From positions 1-56,361 of IMG/VR virus record IMGVR_UViG_3300025674_000049: 56,361 nt of DNA; one strand, written 5' to 3'. A model generated the notes under the pieces. That model was not told the DNA's origin. It did not search any database and saw nothing but the letters and a program-made list of their open reading frames with translations. How positions within the stretch are numbered: position 1 is the first letter of the stretch; every line of letters begins with the position of its first letter. This document shows, one piece after another, positions 6,095 through 14,092 of the stretch. A program made the position numbers and the translations under genes. The stretch is from a virus.

Positions 6095-8851
6095 ATGAAA
6101 GATCAAGAAAAAGGCAAGCCTATTGCCTTACTTGAAGGAAGCGCCATTGAACTCCTAAGACGGGATGTCTTTCCTGACACTTGGGCTTTCGTGCCCGTAG
6201 CAGGAAAAGCCACCTACATCAAAGAGTGGACAACTAAGCCTCTCACTCGTGTTGAGTGCATGACGGCTTATCAACTAAGAAAAGACTACGTCGGCTTGGG
6301 TGTTGTCACGGGGGCATTCTCGGGTGGTCTAATCGCGCTCGATATTGATGGCTTTCAGGCCGATTCTCGCTACATGGATGTAGCGGGCGAAGCATACGAA
6401 GCTCACGGCAATGAAACCACCATTGCCTGGACTTCCGGTAAGCCGGGACGCCGCCAGATCTTCTATCAAGTTCCCCCTCACTTAGTCCTCGAGCTCGAGC
6501 ATGTGAAGACCTTGATCCTTCGGACGGAGGACGGCAAGTGGCATTTGGGACATGGGGACAAGAATCGTGGAGCAGGTGGTGAAGTCGCTGCAGCCGGCAA
6601 TGGTGCTTATGAAGAAGTCGTGCTGCGGTTCAATGCGTGTCAAAGCGTTGTTCCAGGCTCACCACATCCAGATACAAAGCTCCCTTACCGTTTTTTAAAT
6701 TACAACGCAGGAAAGGTGGCACCAATACCTTCCTGGATATTGGACGTTCTTAGAGAACACCGTAAGCCTGTTCAGTGGTTATCAGAAGCGCAGCAACGTG
6801 AAATTATTGAAGAACTTGGAGGGCAAACTGTTGTACCTCCACGTCAGATTCGTGGCTGGTTTTTTAAAGATGAAGTTCAGCGGCTATTACAACCACGGTT
6901 AGCTGATCTCATCTTTAAACATGAAGTATTCGACGAATACGGCTGGAAGGAAAGAGGCGGGGAAAAGCCTCAAAGAATGAGTGGCTGTCCATGGCACGGA
7001 GGCCAAAGTGGAACTACGTTTCAATACGCAGCCGAAACAGGGTGTTGGGACTGCAAAGCGTGCGGGGTAGGTGGTGACGTCCTCGATTTCGTGCACAAAG
7101 TCCGCACGAACGATATGCACGCAGGGCGGCCGACCGGGTTGGATCTGGAAACCTACGTCGCTGAGATAGCGGGGCAGCTCGGCTATGACTACCCAGCGTG
7201 CGCTACAGCCACTGAGGTCACAAATAAAGATGCACCTTTAAAACGCCTGAGTGGCGGTGACTTCTTCAATTCAGTCGAGAAAATCGTCAATGGTTACGAC
7301 AACGCTGAGCTAGCGCACTACCACCTCATGGAGCTGGTCCGGGATGCCGGGCTGACACACGTCTACAAGTCGGGGCCTCAGGTCGAATCAGCGCTCGAGA
7401 GGTACTTGCTGCACCAAGAGCAGGTTGAAGAGGATCCGAAGTGGCAAGAGAAAGTTCGGAATCAACGAGATTTTCTGATCCCAGACTTCATGTCGGCGCC
7501 AAGCTCGATCCTTATGCATGCTCGGGGCGGCATGGGCAAAACACGTATTGCTGTGCTCCTCAGCAAGATCGTGGGGCAGAAACTCCCAATGAAAGTGAGG
7601 GGTTTGACTGTTGAGCCGACGATCTCGGGGAATGTCCTGTTCATTGGCAACGACATGTCAATGACCGATTACGCCGAGTATCTAGATCAGCAAGGCATCG
7701 ACACCACAGGAGTTGATAAGTGGTTCCGGTTCAAACCACAATGGCAGCAGAGTCAATATCGCGTGCTACTGCGGTGGCTTCAGGAGATTAAGCCGGTACT
7801 CGTTGTCGTGGACTCCTTGACATCGGTGAGCACCATGATCGCGGCGAAGGAGTACGAGAAGGAATACTCCAACACGCTCTACCGCCTGGCGAGGGAGAAC
7901 GGGACCGCGTTCCCACCGACAACCTTCTTGTGGATCCACCACAACACCAAAGACGGCAGCAAGTTCAGAGGCACAGACACCCTCAGAAATGCAGTGCATG
8001 AAACCTGGGAGCTTAAAGAGCTCAGTGATGAGGAACGGGCGCAGTACGGCGACACAGCCATGGTTCTCGAAATCGACAAAAGCCGCGGCATGAGAGGTGG
8101 TGACCGCTTCCTGGTGCAGGAGGACATCGAGGAAGCACTGAGCATCGAAGACCTCACACCAACAGTGACGCGGGAGAACCACGGCCAGGGCGATGAAACC
8201 CCCCGCACGCTCGTTCTCGGGATCCTCAAGGCTGCAGAGGCTCCGATGACAGCCCAGGATCTCCGCTATGCCCTTAACGCGAAGCTGGCGGGGCTTCGGG
8301 GGCCGGGAGTCCTGGTCAGTGAAAAGACCGTAAAGCGATGGGCCAACAGGTGGGTGGTGGCCGGCCTCGTGGAGGAAGCATCTGTGAGACAGCCGGGATC
8401 TAAAGGGGGGCGCCCTAAGAAGGTATTCACCATCAAAATCCCTATATACGAGCCTAAAAATGTCCAAAACCTCCCCTCTTTCTTTGAGAGTCCTTCTGCC
8501 GGAGGGACTTTGAGTTTTGGACAGGGTTTGGAAAAAAGTGTCCAAAACCTCGAAGTGTCCAAAACCCCCGAGGACGAATTGGTTCAAGAGGGCACCGTCG
8601 CAACTGAGACGCGTGAGAATGATCCAGTTGGGGAAAACTTGGGGAAAACCACCCCTCAAAGCGGCTCTGAGGTTTTGGACATTTCGGACAAATCAGAGGA
8701 GTTGTCCAAAACCTCTGAGCCTGAAACCCTCTCCAGCACAGCAGTTCCCAAGAACGAGCCGGAGGTTTTGGACAATTCCTCAGGCATTAAGGGAGACCCG
8801 CCTTCTACGGAGTATTACGGAGATTGGGACTCTGAGTGCTGGGGGGCCTAG
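6095..8851 (+). CDS. PrimPol-type primase/replicative helicase fusion
   Basis: 918 aa from ATG 6095; an upstream ATG at 5984 would place the terminator hairpin inside the gene and is unlikely. Domains: PrimPol-like N-terminus with GVVTGAFSGGLIALDIDG (about 69-86, catalytic DxD), a CHC-type zinc finger starting CPWHGGQSG and holding WDCKACGVGG (about 297-333), a RecA/RepA-like ATPase with Walker A ARGGMGKTR (about 478-487), Walker B VLVVVDSL (about 568-575) and WIHHNTKDGSKFRGTDTLRN, then a winged-helix region (about 704-782). The last 135 residues are low-complexity and overlie an iteron-like repeat array. Expected role: primer synthesis and fork unwinding, and possibly origin recognition through the winged helix. 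First gene of the plus-strand replication block. Confidence 0.85.
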   Translation: MKDQEKGKPIALLEGSAIELLRRDVFPDTWAFVPVAGKATYIKEWTTKPLTRVECMTAYQLRKDYVGLGVVTGAFSGGLIALDIDGFQADSRYMDVAGEAYEAHGNETTIAWTSGKPGRRQIFYQVPPHLVLELEHVKTLILRTEDGKWHLGHGDKNRGAGGEVAAAGNGAYEEVVLRFNACQSVVPGSPHPDTKLPYRFLNYNAGKVAPIPSWILDVLREHRKPVQWLSEAQQREIIEELGGQTVVPPRQIRGWFFKDEVQRLLQPRLADLIFKHEVFDEYGWKERGGEKPQRMSGCPWHGGQSGTTFQYAAETGCWDCKACGVGGDVLDFVHKVRTNDMHAGRPTGLDLETYVAEIAGQLGYDYPACATATEVTNKDAPLKRLSGGDFFNSVEKIVNGYDNAELAHYHLMELVRDAGLTHVYKSGPQVESALERYLLHQEQVEEDPKWQEKVRNQRDFLIPDFMSAPSSILMHARGGMGKTRIAVLLSKIVGQKLPMKVRGLTVEPTISGNVLFIGNDMSMTDYAEYLDQQGIDTTGVDKWFRFKPQWQQSQYRVLLRWLQEIKPVLVVVDSLTSVSTMIAAKEYEKEYSNTLYRLARENGTAFPPTTFLWIHHNTKDGSKFRGTDTLRNAVHETWELKELSDEERAQYGDTAMVLEIDKSRGMRGGDRFLVQEDIEEALSIEDLTPTVTRENHGQGDETPRTLVLGILKAAEAPMTAQDLRYALNAKLAGLRGPGVLVSEKTVKRWANRWVVAGLVEEASVRQPGSKGGRPKKVFTIKIPIYEPKNVQNLPSFFESPSAGGTLSFGQGLEKSVQNLEVSKTPEDELVQEGTVATETRENDPVGENLGKTTPQSGSEVLDISDKSEELSKTSEPETLSSTAVPKNEPEVLDNSSGIKGDPPSTEYYGDWDSECWGA
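8461..8774. repeat. Iteron-like array of TGTCCAAAACCTC inside the primase-helicase gene
   Basis: Exact 13-bp copies at 8461-8473, 8539-8551 and 8703-8715 (plus strand) and 8669-8681 and 8762-8774 (inverted); degenerate copies at 8512-8523 (inverted), 8556-8568 and about 8889-8901. The direct copies are read in different codon frames (VQNL versus LSKTS), so DNA rather than protein sequence is conserved. This resembles origin iterons located inside a replication initiator gene, as in lambda O. Confidence 0.7.
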
Positions 8852-9055
8852 CTCCCTTGCATCTGACTCTCTAACCCCTCGCTTACCAGTCCAAAAACAC
8901 CAACTTCCGACTTTCCGGTCAAGCCCCAGTCGCCAAGGGCAAAGAGGCCACCCTCTGCGCCCTTGGTTTGCTACCCCCCGAGGTCGGGAGCAATCCGCCT
9001 AGCTTTTCACTGGATGGATTGAGGAGCCTTCTAGCCTGGTCGGCGCTCTTGCCGA

Positions 9056-9256
9056 TCAGCTCGACGAAGACCAGCTATCGCGGAGCGTGCCGTCTTTATG
9101 CAGTGACGGCAGAATTAACTTCCCTATGAAGTCACGGGCTTGAAAGTGAGAAGCTGCAAGCATTTTTGCTAAATTTTTTAGCTCGTCTATATTGGTGCAG
9201 TTATCGATTTGCCTAAAAGCAGCTTCTTTAGCAAAGCTACGTGTAAAATCGTTCAT
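9056..9256 (-). CDS. Small hypothetical protein (66 aa) on the opposite strand
   Basis: ATG at 9254-9256. The product MNDFTRSFAKEAAFRQIDNC is followed by TNIDELKNLAKMLAASHFQA and a short helical end. Two amphipathic helices with conserved-looking ELKNLAK spacing suggest a genuine small helical protein. It is the only minus-strand gene in the plus-strand replication block and starts 23 nt before the polymerase ATG, divergently. Function unknown; could be a small regulator. Confidence 0.55.
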   Translation of the reverse strand: MNDFTRSFAKEAAFRQIDNCTNIDELKNLAKMLAASHFQARDFIGKLILPSLHKDGTLRDSWSSSS

Positions 9257-9279
9257 CTCAAAACTGCGTTTATCTTAGT

Positions 9280-11229
9280 ATGCCGTCGCTAGCTACCCTC
9301 GACCACATCAAAGCACTACAGAATGTTGATTTCGACTTTATACGTAGTGGACAATCGGTAGCTCTGCTAAAGCTGCGTCTCACCGAGCTCGGGGAAGCTG
9401 AGGGTCCGCTAGGTATTGATACAGAGACCACGGGCCTTGATCCATTAGTCAATCAAGTGCGCCTGGTGCAAGTGGCGAGTAAGGATTACGCTTTGATTGT
9501 GGATCTGGATGGCTGGCGAGAGGAGGGTAAGCGTGACATTCCTTGGGCCTCACCCGGTCTCGTGCAGCTTAAAGCGCTGCTGGAAAGTTCTAAGCCGAAA
9601 GTACTACAGAACGCCGCTTTTGACTTGAACTTCTTAGCTGCAGAAGGTGTTGAACTGGGTGGTTCTCTTTTTGACACCATGATTGCTGCCAAGATCGTGA
9701 ATAACGGTACAGGCGCCAAAAACGATCTGGGTAGCCTTGTAAACCGTGTGCTCAAAACACCGCTTTCCAAGGAGCTACAGAAAGCTGATTGGGCAGGAGA
9801 CATTTCTGACGAAATGGCCCGCTACGCGGCGCGCGACGCGCTCTGCCTCCCGAGGCTGACCCCGCCTTTGGTTACCGCGCTCAAAGAAGCTGACACTCCG
9901 AGCCCAGGGAAGTTGTGGGCCGTCTTTGAGCTTGAGATGAAAGCACTCAGACCCATTGCCAGCATGTGGCGGAACGGGTTCGGGTTTGACGCCACGGCGG
10001 CTAGTACGTTGTACACTTCGCTGTCTGAGGAGGCTGAAACACTTAAACTGTCATTCTTGCAATCGTTAGATACAGCGATTAAAAAAGAGAACCCAGATGA
10101 CCCCACTGTTTGGTTACCCCGTGACAAAGACAATTCTTTTAACACCCGTGAAAAAGATTCAGGAGCTGTTCGATTAGGGACAAAGCGTTACAAAGGGTTC
10201 AATCCGCGCTCGCCTAAACAAATGGCGCTTAGGTTTGAGCAAGCTGGTATTTTATTGCCACCGGATAAAAAAGGCTTACCAAGTCTGGATCAGAACTTGC
10301 TCGCATTTTTAAAAGCGGAGTACGAGTTAATTGCTATGTACCTCGAGTGGAAAAATGCTGTGACTCGTGTGTCGCATGTAGAAAAGCTCCTTGATTCAGT
10401 AGGGCCTGATGGACGTATTCATGCGAGCTACCGGCAGATGGGTACGGAGACTGGTCGTCTCAGCTGTGCGGGTCCAAACCTACAGCAAGTGCCTCGGGGA
10501 AAGGAGTTTCGACAGCTATTTCGAGCTCGGGAGGGGTACAAACTGGTTGTGGCCGATTTCAGCCAAGTGGAGTTGCGGGTAGCTGCTGAATTGTCTGGAG
10601 AAGAAAAGATGTTGGATGCTTACCGGGCAGGTAGGGATTTACACACGGAGACTGCTGCTTTGATAACTGGTAAAGATGCTGACAGTGTTACTAAGGAAGA
10701 ACGTACCTCATCGAAAATCTGTAATTTTGGGCTTTTGTATGGGGCAGGTGCTGCTACTTTGCGTAAGCAAGCTGTTGCACAGTACGGTATTGACATGGCA
10801 TTAGAAGAAGCTCAGCAGCTTGTCACTGGGTTCCGTTCGGCATATCCACGGTTGCATGAGTGGCAACAAGAAGAAGGTACAAAAACAACGACATCTGTAT
10901 TTACTAAATATGGTAGACGTAGAGTTTTGGTAGGGTTTAACGACAAATACACTACTAGAATTAACACACAAGTTCAAGGTACAGCTGGTGACATCGCCAA
11001 AATTGCTATTGCCATGATCTGGGATTGCCTACGGGCGGCCAAAGCCACCGAAGCCTTTCTCATCGCCATGGTGCATGACGAGATCGTCCTCGAGGTCAGA
11101 GAAGGTACAGAAGGCCGTTGGATGGCTTCATTAGCCGGCGTTATGCAACGTGCTGGTTTACAAGTCTGCCATAAGGCTCCTATTGAGGCCGACGCGTCTT
11201 TTGGTTACACATGGGCGGATGCCAAATAG
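9280..11229 (+). CDS. Family A DNA polymerase with 3'-5' exonuclease domain
   Basis: 649 aa. Exonuclease domain (about 40-190): Exo I GIDTETTGLDP, Exo II LQNAAFDLNFL, Exo III ARYAARDALCL. Polymerase domain: YRQMGTETGRLSCAGPNLQQ, motif A ADFSQVELR (about 425-433), motif B RTSSKICNFGLLYGAG (about 475-490), motif C MVHDEIVLE (about 597-605). No 5'-3' exonuclease domain, as in other phage PolA enzymes. Copies the phage genome together with the PrimPol-helicase upstream. All catalytic residues appear intact. A leucine or tyrosine/phenylalanine at the motif B ribose-selecting position cannot be judged functionally here. Confidence 0.95.
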   Translation: MPSLATLDHIKALQNVDFDFIRSGQSVALLKLRLTELGEAEGPLGIDTETTGLDPLVNQVRLVQVASKDYALIVDLDGWREEGKRDIPWASPGLVQLKALLESSKPKVLQNAAFDLNFLAAEGVELGGSLFDTMIAAKIVNNGTGAKNDLGSLVNRVLKTPLSKELQKADWAGDISDEMARYAARDALCLPRLTPPLVTALKEADTPSPGKLWAVFELEMKALRPIASMWRNGFGFDATAASTLYTSLSEEAETLKLSFLQSLDTAIKKENPDDPTVWLPRDKDNSFNTREKDSGAVRLGTKRYKGFNPRSPKQMALRFEQAGILLPPDKKGLPSLDQNLLAFLKAEYELIAMYLEWKNAVTRVSHVEKLLDSVGPDGRIHASYRQMGTETGRLSCAGPNLQQVPRGKEFRQLFRAREGYKLVVADFSQVELRVAAELSGEEKMLDAYRAGRDLHTETAALITGKDADSVTKEERTSSKICNFGLLYGAGAATLRKQAVAQYGIDMALEEAQQLVTGFRSAYPRLHEWQQEEGTKTTTSVFTKYGRRRVLVGFNDKYTTRINTQVQGTAGDIAKIAIAMIWDCLRAAKATEAFLIAMVHDEIVLEVREGTEGRWMASLAGVMQRAGLQVCHKAPIEADASFGYTWADAK

Positions 11230-11272
11230 CTTAATGCGTGGTATGTTGTATGAGTGCACTGCTTTTTAGCTA

Positions 11273-11653
11273 ATGTTGACAGGTCAAGAGTTGCTTTCTT
11301 TCGTGGAAGCTAACAAAGATATGAATCACTACGACATGGCGCGTGCTACTGGCTACTCGCGCTCAACCGTAGGAAAAGCGGAACGTGTGCTTATTACCAA
11401 GTTCATGAGAGCTTTGTTAGAAGCTCAAGGCTTGACGCTCAAAAGTGGCGCAAAGCCCGGTAAAACTGCGAAGTATCTGACTACGGTGCATAGCACTGGA
11501 GGTGTTCTACTAGGCAAAACCTACGTGGAGCAGTTCGGGATGGAGCCCGGTGATAAGCTGCGCATTGCGGTCGACGAAGATTGCATTCGTCTGATTCCGG
11601 CACCCGTTGAGCCAGCAACAGCTTCCGATGAAGCCTGCACAGTCCCTGCATGA
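11273..11653 (+). CDS. cyAbrB-family transcriptional regulator
   Basis: 126 aa. The N-terminal half MLTGQELLSFVEANKDMNHY ... ARATGY ... KFMRALLEAQG follows the cyanobacterial AbrB pattern (LTGxxLLxKV...GY...F..A.L.AKG). The C-terminal half YLTTVHSTGGVLLGKTYVEQ then GMEPGDKLRIAV, CIRLIP is the SpoVT/AbrB-like DNA-binding fold that cyAbrB proteins carry at the C-terminus. In cyanobacteria such proteins regulate carbon, nitrogen and redox genes. A phage copy may control phage genes or interfere with the host regulators. Located right after the polymerase gene, 43 nt downstream, overlapping the next ORF by ATGA. Confidence 0.8.
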   Translation: MLTGQELLSFVEANKDMNHYDMARATGYSRSTVGKAERVLITKFMRALLEAQGLTLKSGAKPGKTAKYLTTVHSTGGVLLGKTYVEQFGMEPGDKLRIAVDEDCIRLIPAPVEPATASDEACTVPA

Positions 11654-11823
11654 ATAGTGCAAGTGAACTCCGAGCTCGGTTGTTGAAACGGCTAAACCAG
11701 CTTGCAGAACGCTTGCCTAATGGGCTCCTCCACCGTTTGGTAGAGGATGCCCAGTTTTTTTATGACTGGAATCTTAAAAAGAAAAAAGCTAGGTCGTCTT
11801 CGCGGCTGTCTCGGTATGAGTAA
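11650..11823 (+). CDS. Small basic hypothetical protein (57 aa)
   Basis: ATG at 11650-11652 overlaps the TGA of the cyAbrB gene (ATGA), implying coupled translation. MNSASELRARLLKRLNQLAE is followed by RLPNGLLHRLVEDAQFFYDW and a lysine/arginine-rich tail. Helical with a basic C-terminus, perhaps a partner of the upstream regulator. Last gene of the plus-strand block; ends 12 nt before the convergent deaminase gene. Confidence 0.65.
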   Translation: MNSASELRARLLKRLNQLAERLPNGLLHRLVEDAQFFYDWNLKKKKARSSSRLSRYE

Positions 11824-11839
11824 AAACAAACCACCTAGC
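11776..11839 (-). terminator. Probable terminator after the dCTP deaminase-like gene
   Basis: On the minus strand GCTAGGT (11839-11833) pairs with ACCTAGC (11794-11788), enclosing a 38-nt loop, and is followed by TTTTTTCTTTTT (11787-11776). The stem overlaps the deaminase stop codon. The long loop makes it less typical than the other terminators here. Confidence 0.5.
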
Positions 11840-12353
11840 CTTTGCTGCTTTGGACCCTTGTGTCACCGTTATAGCGCCCCGTCTTTGAGTAACTATTTAG
11901 AGGAATTTCGCTCATCCTCATGAACACAATCTGTCCTATACGAAGTCCAGGGTATAGCGGAAGATCGTAATGTCGCCTTACGTTTACTAGCTCAAGTGTA
12001 AGCTTACTGTTGCAAAAGCCTGGATCAATCCATCCGGCAAGAAGAGCCTCGTACCCCTCCCTGGCCCTGCTCGATTTCAGTGCAAACTGAGCGCAAATGT
12101 AATCAGGTATTTTTTTAAATGTTTCATGCGTTTCGGCCAGGACAAATTCTCCTGGGGTCAAGCGATAAGGGTTTTTCTCCGTCCTATTCGCGATGTCTAC
12201 ATGCAGCAGGTCTTTCTGCCCTGCGACTTCAATCATCAGTCTACTGCCCAGCCTCACATCAAGCGAGGCCGGGTTGATTAGATCTTCAGACCAATCTTCC
12301 ATCGCTCCGCCGTAGCAAAGCGATTTAATTTCCCAGTCACAAAGAACAGTCAT
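11835..12353 (-). CDS. dcd: dCTP deaminase-like protein (Dcd/dUTPase superfamily)
   Basis: 172 aa, close to the family's usual length. NPASLDVRLGSRLM (about 27-40), TPGEFVLAETHETF, QFALKSSRAREG, AGWIDPGFCNSKLTLELVN (catalytic glutamate expected at E121) and PGLRIGQIVFMRM are the conserved blocks of dCTP deaminase; the C-terminus YNGDTRVQSSKG is the nucleotide-closing tail. Produces dUTP (or dUMP if bifunctional) from dCTP, feeding ThyX. The sequence cannot show whether it is monofunctional or bifunctional. The stop of the endolysin gene abuts its start. Confidence 0.85.
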   Translation of the reverse strand: MTVLCDWEIKSLCYGGAMEDWSEDLINPASLDVRLGSRLMIEVAGQKDLLHVDIANRTEKNPYRLTPGEFVLAETHETFKKIPDYICAQFALKSSRAREGYEALLAGWIDPGFCNSKLTLELVNVRRHYDLPLYPGLRIGQIVFMRMSEIPLNSYSKTGRYNGDTRVQSSKG

Positions 12354-13424
12354 TTAATAATCCCAGCGGACCCACAAACCGCCCTCTCTTCGTCCTAGAT
12401 GGACGAAGCCACGCGATGCAGCGCAGCCAACGCTATGTGGCCAATTCTCCCTGCAGTACGACTGGACTTCCCAGATGTCAGCCCCTTTCACGTAGAAGTC
12501 CACGGCTCCAACGCCTTTCTTGTCGTATAAGTGCTCGCTGCGGAATGCACCGCCAACCTCGCGATTGATTGCCGGCGGCCTATAGCCAGACGTGATGACG
12601 ATCGGCTTGTCGCCAAATTTGACGCGAACACGCTCAAGGAATGCCGCCAGTTCAGCGGCCATATCCACTTGGTATTGATGCTCAAACCTGCGTGCCTCTT
12701 GGCCAAGCGCAAATTCACCTAGCGTTATGTGTGGGGTTAGCCGGGTGCTAAATGGCGACTCTGGCCGGATCGTTGCAGGTTCTGGCGCTGCAGCCTGTTC
12801 CCCAGTCCACAGCATGCCCTCAGCTTTGCGCCTGCGAGTAAGGCCCCCCTCGAATGAACTGCCCGGGTTGCAGTAGAGCAGCAATGCCGCCGGCACGCTC
12901 TTGTAGGTCCGTTCTCGCAAGCAACGGCTAATTGTCTCGAAGCCGCCTTGGCCGAAGAAATAGCTCCCCAGGTTGAATGCAAACGAGATCAGCGCCGATT
13001 GCTGATGCTCCTTCATGGCTGACCAGTAGGGGATTGAACCAGCCAATGCCGTAACAATCCCGTCGATGGTTTGCTGCAAAAGGGCGTCGCCGTCCTCTTG
13101 GCTGATCCGGTCGCCAGGGATCACCGGTGAACCGTCAGCCTTTGTCGTGTTCCCCCACCCAATCGACCACACCCCAGCAGGGCAGAGGTATGCGTCAGGG
13201 TGAAATGATTCAAAATGCTTTATAAGCTCAATTCCAGCTTGATAGTTGCGCTGTTTGCCTGATTGGCTCCATGTTGCGAACCAGCCTCGATCGCGACGCA
13301 TCGCAATTTCATAGCCGTTTTTGCCGAGATCTGTTTCTAGCTCCTGAATCGCTGCGGCTTGATGCGGCAACGCCTTGTAATACCTGAACAGCTGTTCAAG
13401 GCTGATCGGTTTGCTGTTCGTCAT
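12354..13424 (-). CDS. Modular endolysin: GH24 lysozyme plus M15-like peptidase
   Basis: 356 aa from ATG 13422-13424; a frame opening 31 codons earlier is arginine/cysteine-rich and overlaps the frameshift ORF, so it is rejected. An N-terminal helical segment EQLFRYYKALPHQAAAIQEL precedes the T4-type lysozyme domain: LIKHFESFHPDAYLCPAG with catalytic E72, VWSIGWGNT and ALISFAFNLGSYFF. The C-terminal domain has TSGYRPPAINREVGG, SEHLYDKKGVGAVDF and GFVHLG, the His/Asp/His zinc pattern of D-Ala-D-Ala carboxypeptidase-type M15 enzymes (or the related DUF882 fold). Cuts glycan and possibly peptide bonds for lysis. No signal peptide, so release depends on the holin candidate upstream. Confidence 0.85.
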   Translation of the reverse strand: MTNSKPISLEQLFRYYKALPHQAAAIQELETDLGKNGYEIAMRRDRGWFATWSQSGKQRNYQAGIELIKHFESFHPDAYLCPAGVWSIGWGNTTKADGSPVIPGDRISQEDGDALLQQTIDGIVTALAGSIPYWSAMKEHQQSALISFAFNLGSYFFGQGGFETISRCLRERTYKSVPAALLLYCNPGSSFEGGLTRRRKAEGMLWTGEQAAAPEPATIRPESPFSTRLTPHITLGEFALGQEARRFEHQYQVDMAAELAAFLERVRVKFGDKPIVITSGYRPPAINREVGGAFRSEHLYDKKGVGAVDFYVKGADIWEVQSYCRENWPHSVGCAASRGFVHLGRREGGLWVRWDY

Positions 13425-13632
13425 GCCAGGGCGATTTAATGTGCAGGTCGTCGATTTGGATTGGCGGCGGCATTGCTGGCGGCTGTGATTCATGCCATCG
13501 CTCAACCTCAGCATCAACCCGAGGTTTTAACGTGGCCTCGAATTTACGGCGTTGAATCTCGCGCTTCACGCCCTCGAGCGGTGACCGCGTCGAGAATCTC
13601 AGCAGCCACCGCCCGTCGGCGGGGATCAGCCC
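13396..13632 (-). CDS. Frameshift extension ORF of the holin candidate
   Basis: This frame lacks a usable ATG/GTG/TTG in its unique part but gives a sensible protein, GLIPADGRWLLRFSTRSPLE then basic helix VKREIQRRKFEATLKPRVDA and a proline-rich acidic end (PPAMPPPIQIDDLHIK). It is exactly in the -1 frame of the 50-aa holin candidate and is entered at the heptamer A AAA AAG (13638-13632), 4 nt before that gene's TGA. A shifted product would be 49 + 78 = 127 aa: a membrane segment plus a soluble tail. The end overlaps the endolysin start by 29 nt. Alternatively a non-canonical start (ATT or CTG) is used. Confidence 0.55.
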   Translation of the reverse strand, partial: GLIPADGRWLLRFSTRSPLEGVKREIQRRKFEATLKPRVDAEVERWHESQPPAMPPPIQIDDLHIKSPWHDEQQTDQP

Positions 13633-13638
13633 TTTTTT
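13618..13638 (-). promoter_or_regulatory. Candidate -1 programmed frameshift site, A AAA AAG
   Basis: Zero-frame codons GAA AAA AAG GGC TGA contain the dnaX-type slippery heptamer A AAA AAG at 13638-13632. A GC hairpin with arms CCGCC/GGCGG and loop GACG begins 9 nt downstream of it (from about 13622), and a purine-rich AAAGGA lies directly upstream. These are the three parts of an efficient bacterial -1 frameshift signal. Confidence 0.55.
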
Positions 13639-13778
13639 TCCTTTAGCGCCGCCAATACTTGAAAAATCAGCTGGATCACAGAGTTTGATTTCAGCGCTGG
13701 TGATAACGCAATGATCTCAGATGCCGCGGCAACAAGGATCCATGTGATCGGGGATGTCAGAAGCTCTTCCATGCCCAT
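13626..13778 (-). CDS. Holin candidate, 50 aa with one membrane helix
   Basis: ATG at 13776-13778, preceded by GGAGTG. MGMEELLTSPITWILVAAAS then EIIALSPALKSNSVIQLIFQ gives one clear hydrophobic segment (PITWILVAAASEIIALSP) and a second amphipathic helix, ending in a lysine-rich KEKKG. Short proteins with this layout directly upstream of an endolysin are typical cyanophage holin candidates. Translation may shift to the -1 frame at its end to give a 127-aa form, which could act as an antagonist or anchor. Charge-tipped topology cannot be proven from sequence. Confidence 0.6.
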   Translation of the reverse strand: MGMEELLTSPITWILVAAASEIIALSPALKSNSVIQLIFQVLAALKEKKG

Positions 13779-13789
13779 TGGTCACTCCA

Positions 13790-14071
13790 TTAATCTGGAT
13801 TGATTCTAGCTCTATAGCTCTCCAGCACAATTATTCGGTTGCCGTGATCGTTCAAGCGTTCGTAAATTTCGCGGCGATCAGCAGTGGCTTGAACCTTTTC
13901 CGCCTTCATGTCTTGGTGCAACTCTTCCAACTTACTTGCGATAGATTCCAACCCGGCACTAAGGCGAATAACCGCCTCACGGCTTTCACTGGTGCGTCTG
14001 GTAAAGCCGGATACGGACATGCCAGCGATACCAATCGAAGCGCCTAGGATTGCGGCGTAGATTTCAATCAC
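13790..14071 (-). CDS. Membrane-anchored coiled-coil lysis-cassette protein
   Basis: 93 aa, GTG start at 14069-14071. The N-terminus MIEIYAAILGASIGIAGMSV is a membrane helix; the rest (ASKLEELHQDMKAEKVQATA ... REIYERLNDHGNRIIVLESY) is a coiled coil. That layout fits XhlA-like hemolysin accessory proteins or the inner-membrane spanin (i-spanin) and it lies directly before the holin candidate and endolysin. It would link the inner membrane to the outer membrane or to the holin. No outer-membrane lipoprotein partner is visible nearby. Confidence 0.6.
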   Translation of the reverse strand: MIEIYAAILGASIGIAGMSVSGFTRRTSESREAVIRLSAGLESIASKLEELHQDMKAEKVQATADRREIYERLNDHGNRIIVLESYRARINPD

Positions 14072-14092
14072 GTCTTAGGCGCTCCTTCCTCG

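Noticed and set aside
7766-8659. 297-codon minus-strand ORF antisense to the primase-helicase gene
   Set aside because: The plus frame has clear Walker, zinc finger and winged-helix motifs; the antisense product is low in recognisable structure.
8517-9002. 161-codon plus-strand ORF overlapping the 3' end of the primase-helicase gene
   Set aside because: Reads the iteron repeats in another frame and gives a K/P/R-rich sequence without a ribosome site; 8852-9055 holds no gene I can support.
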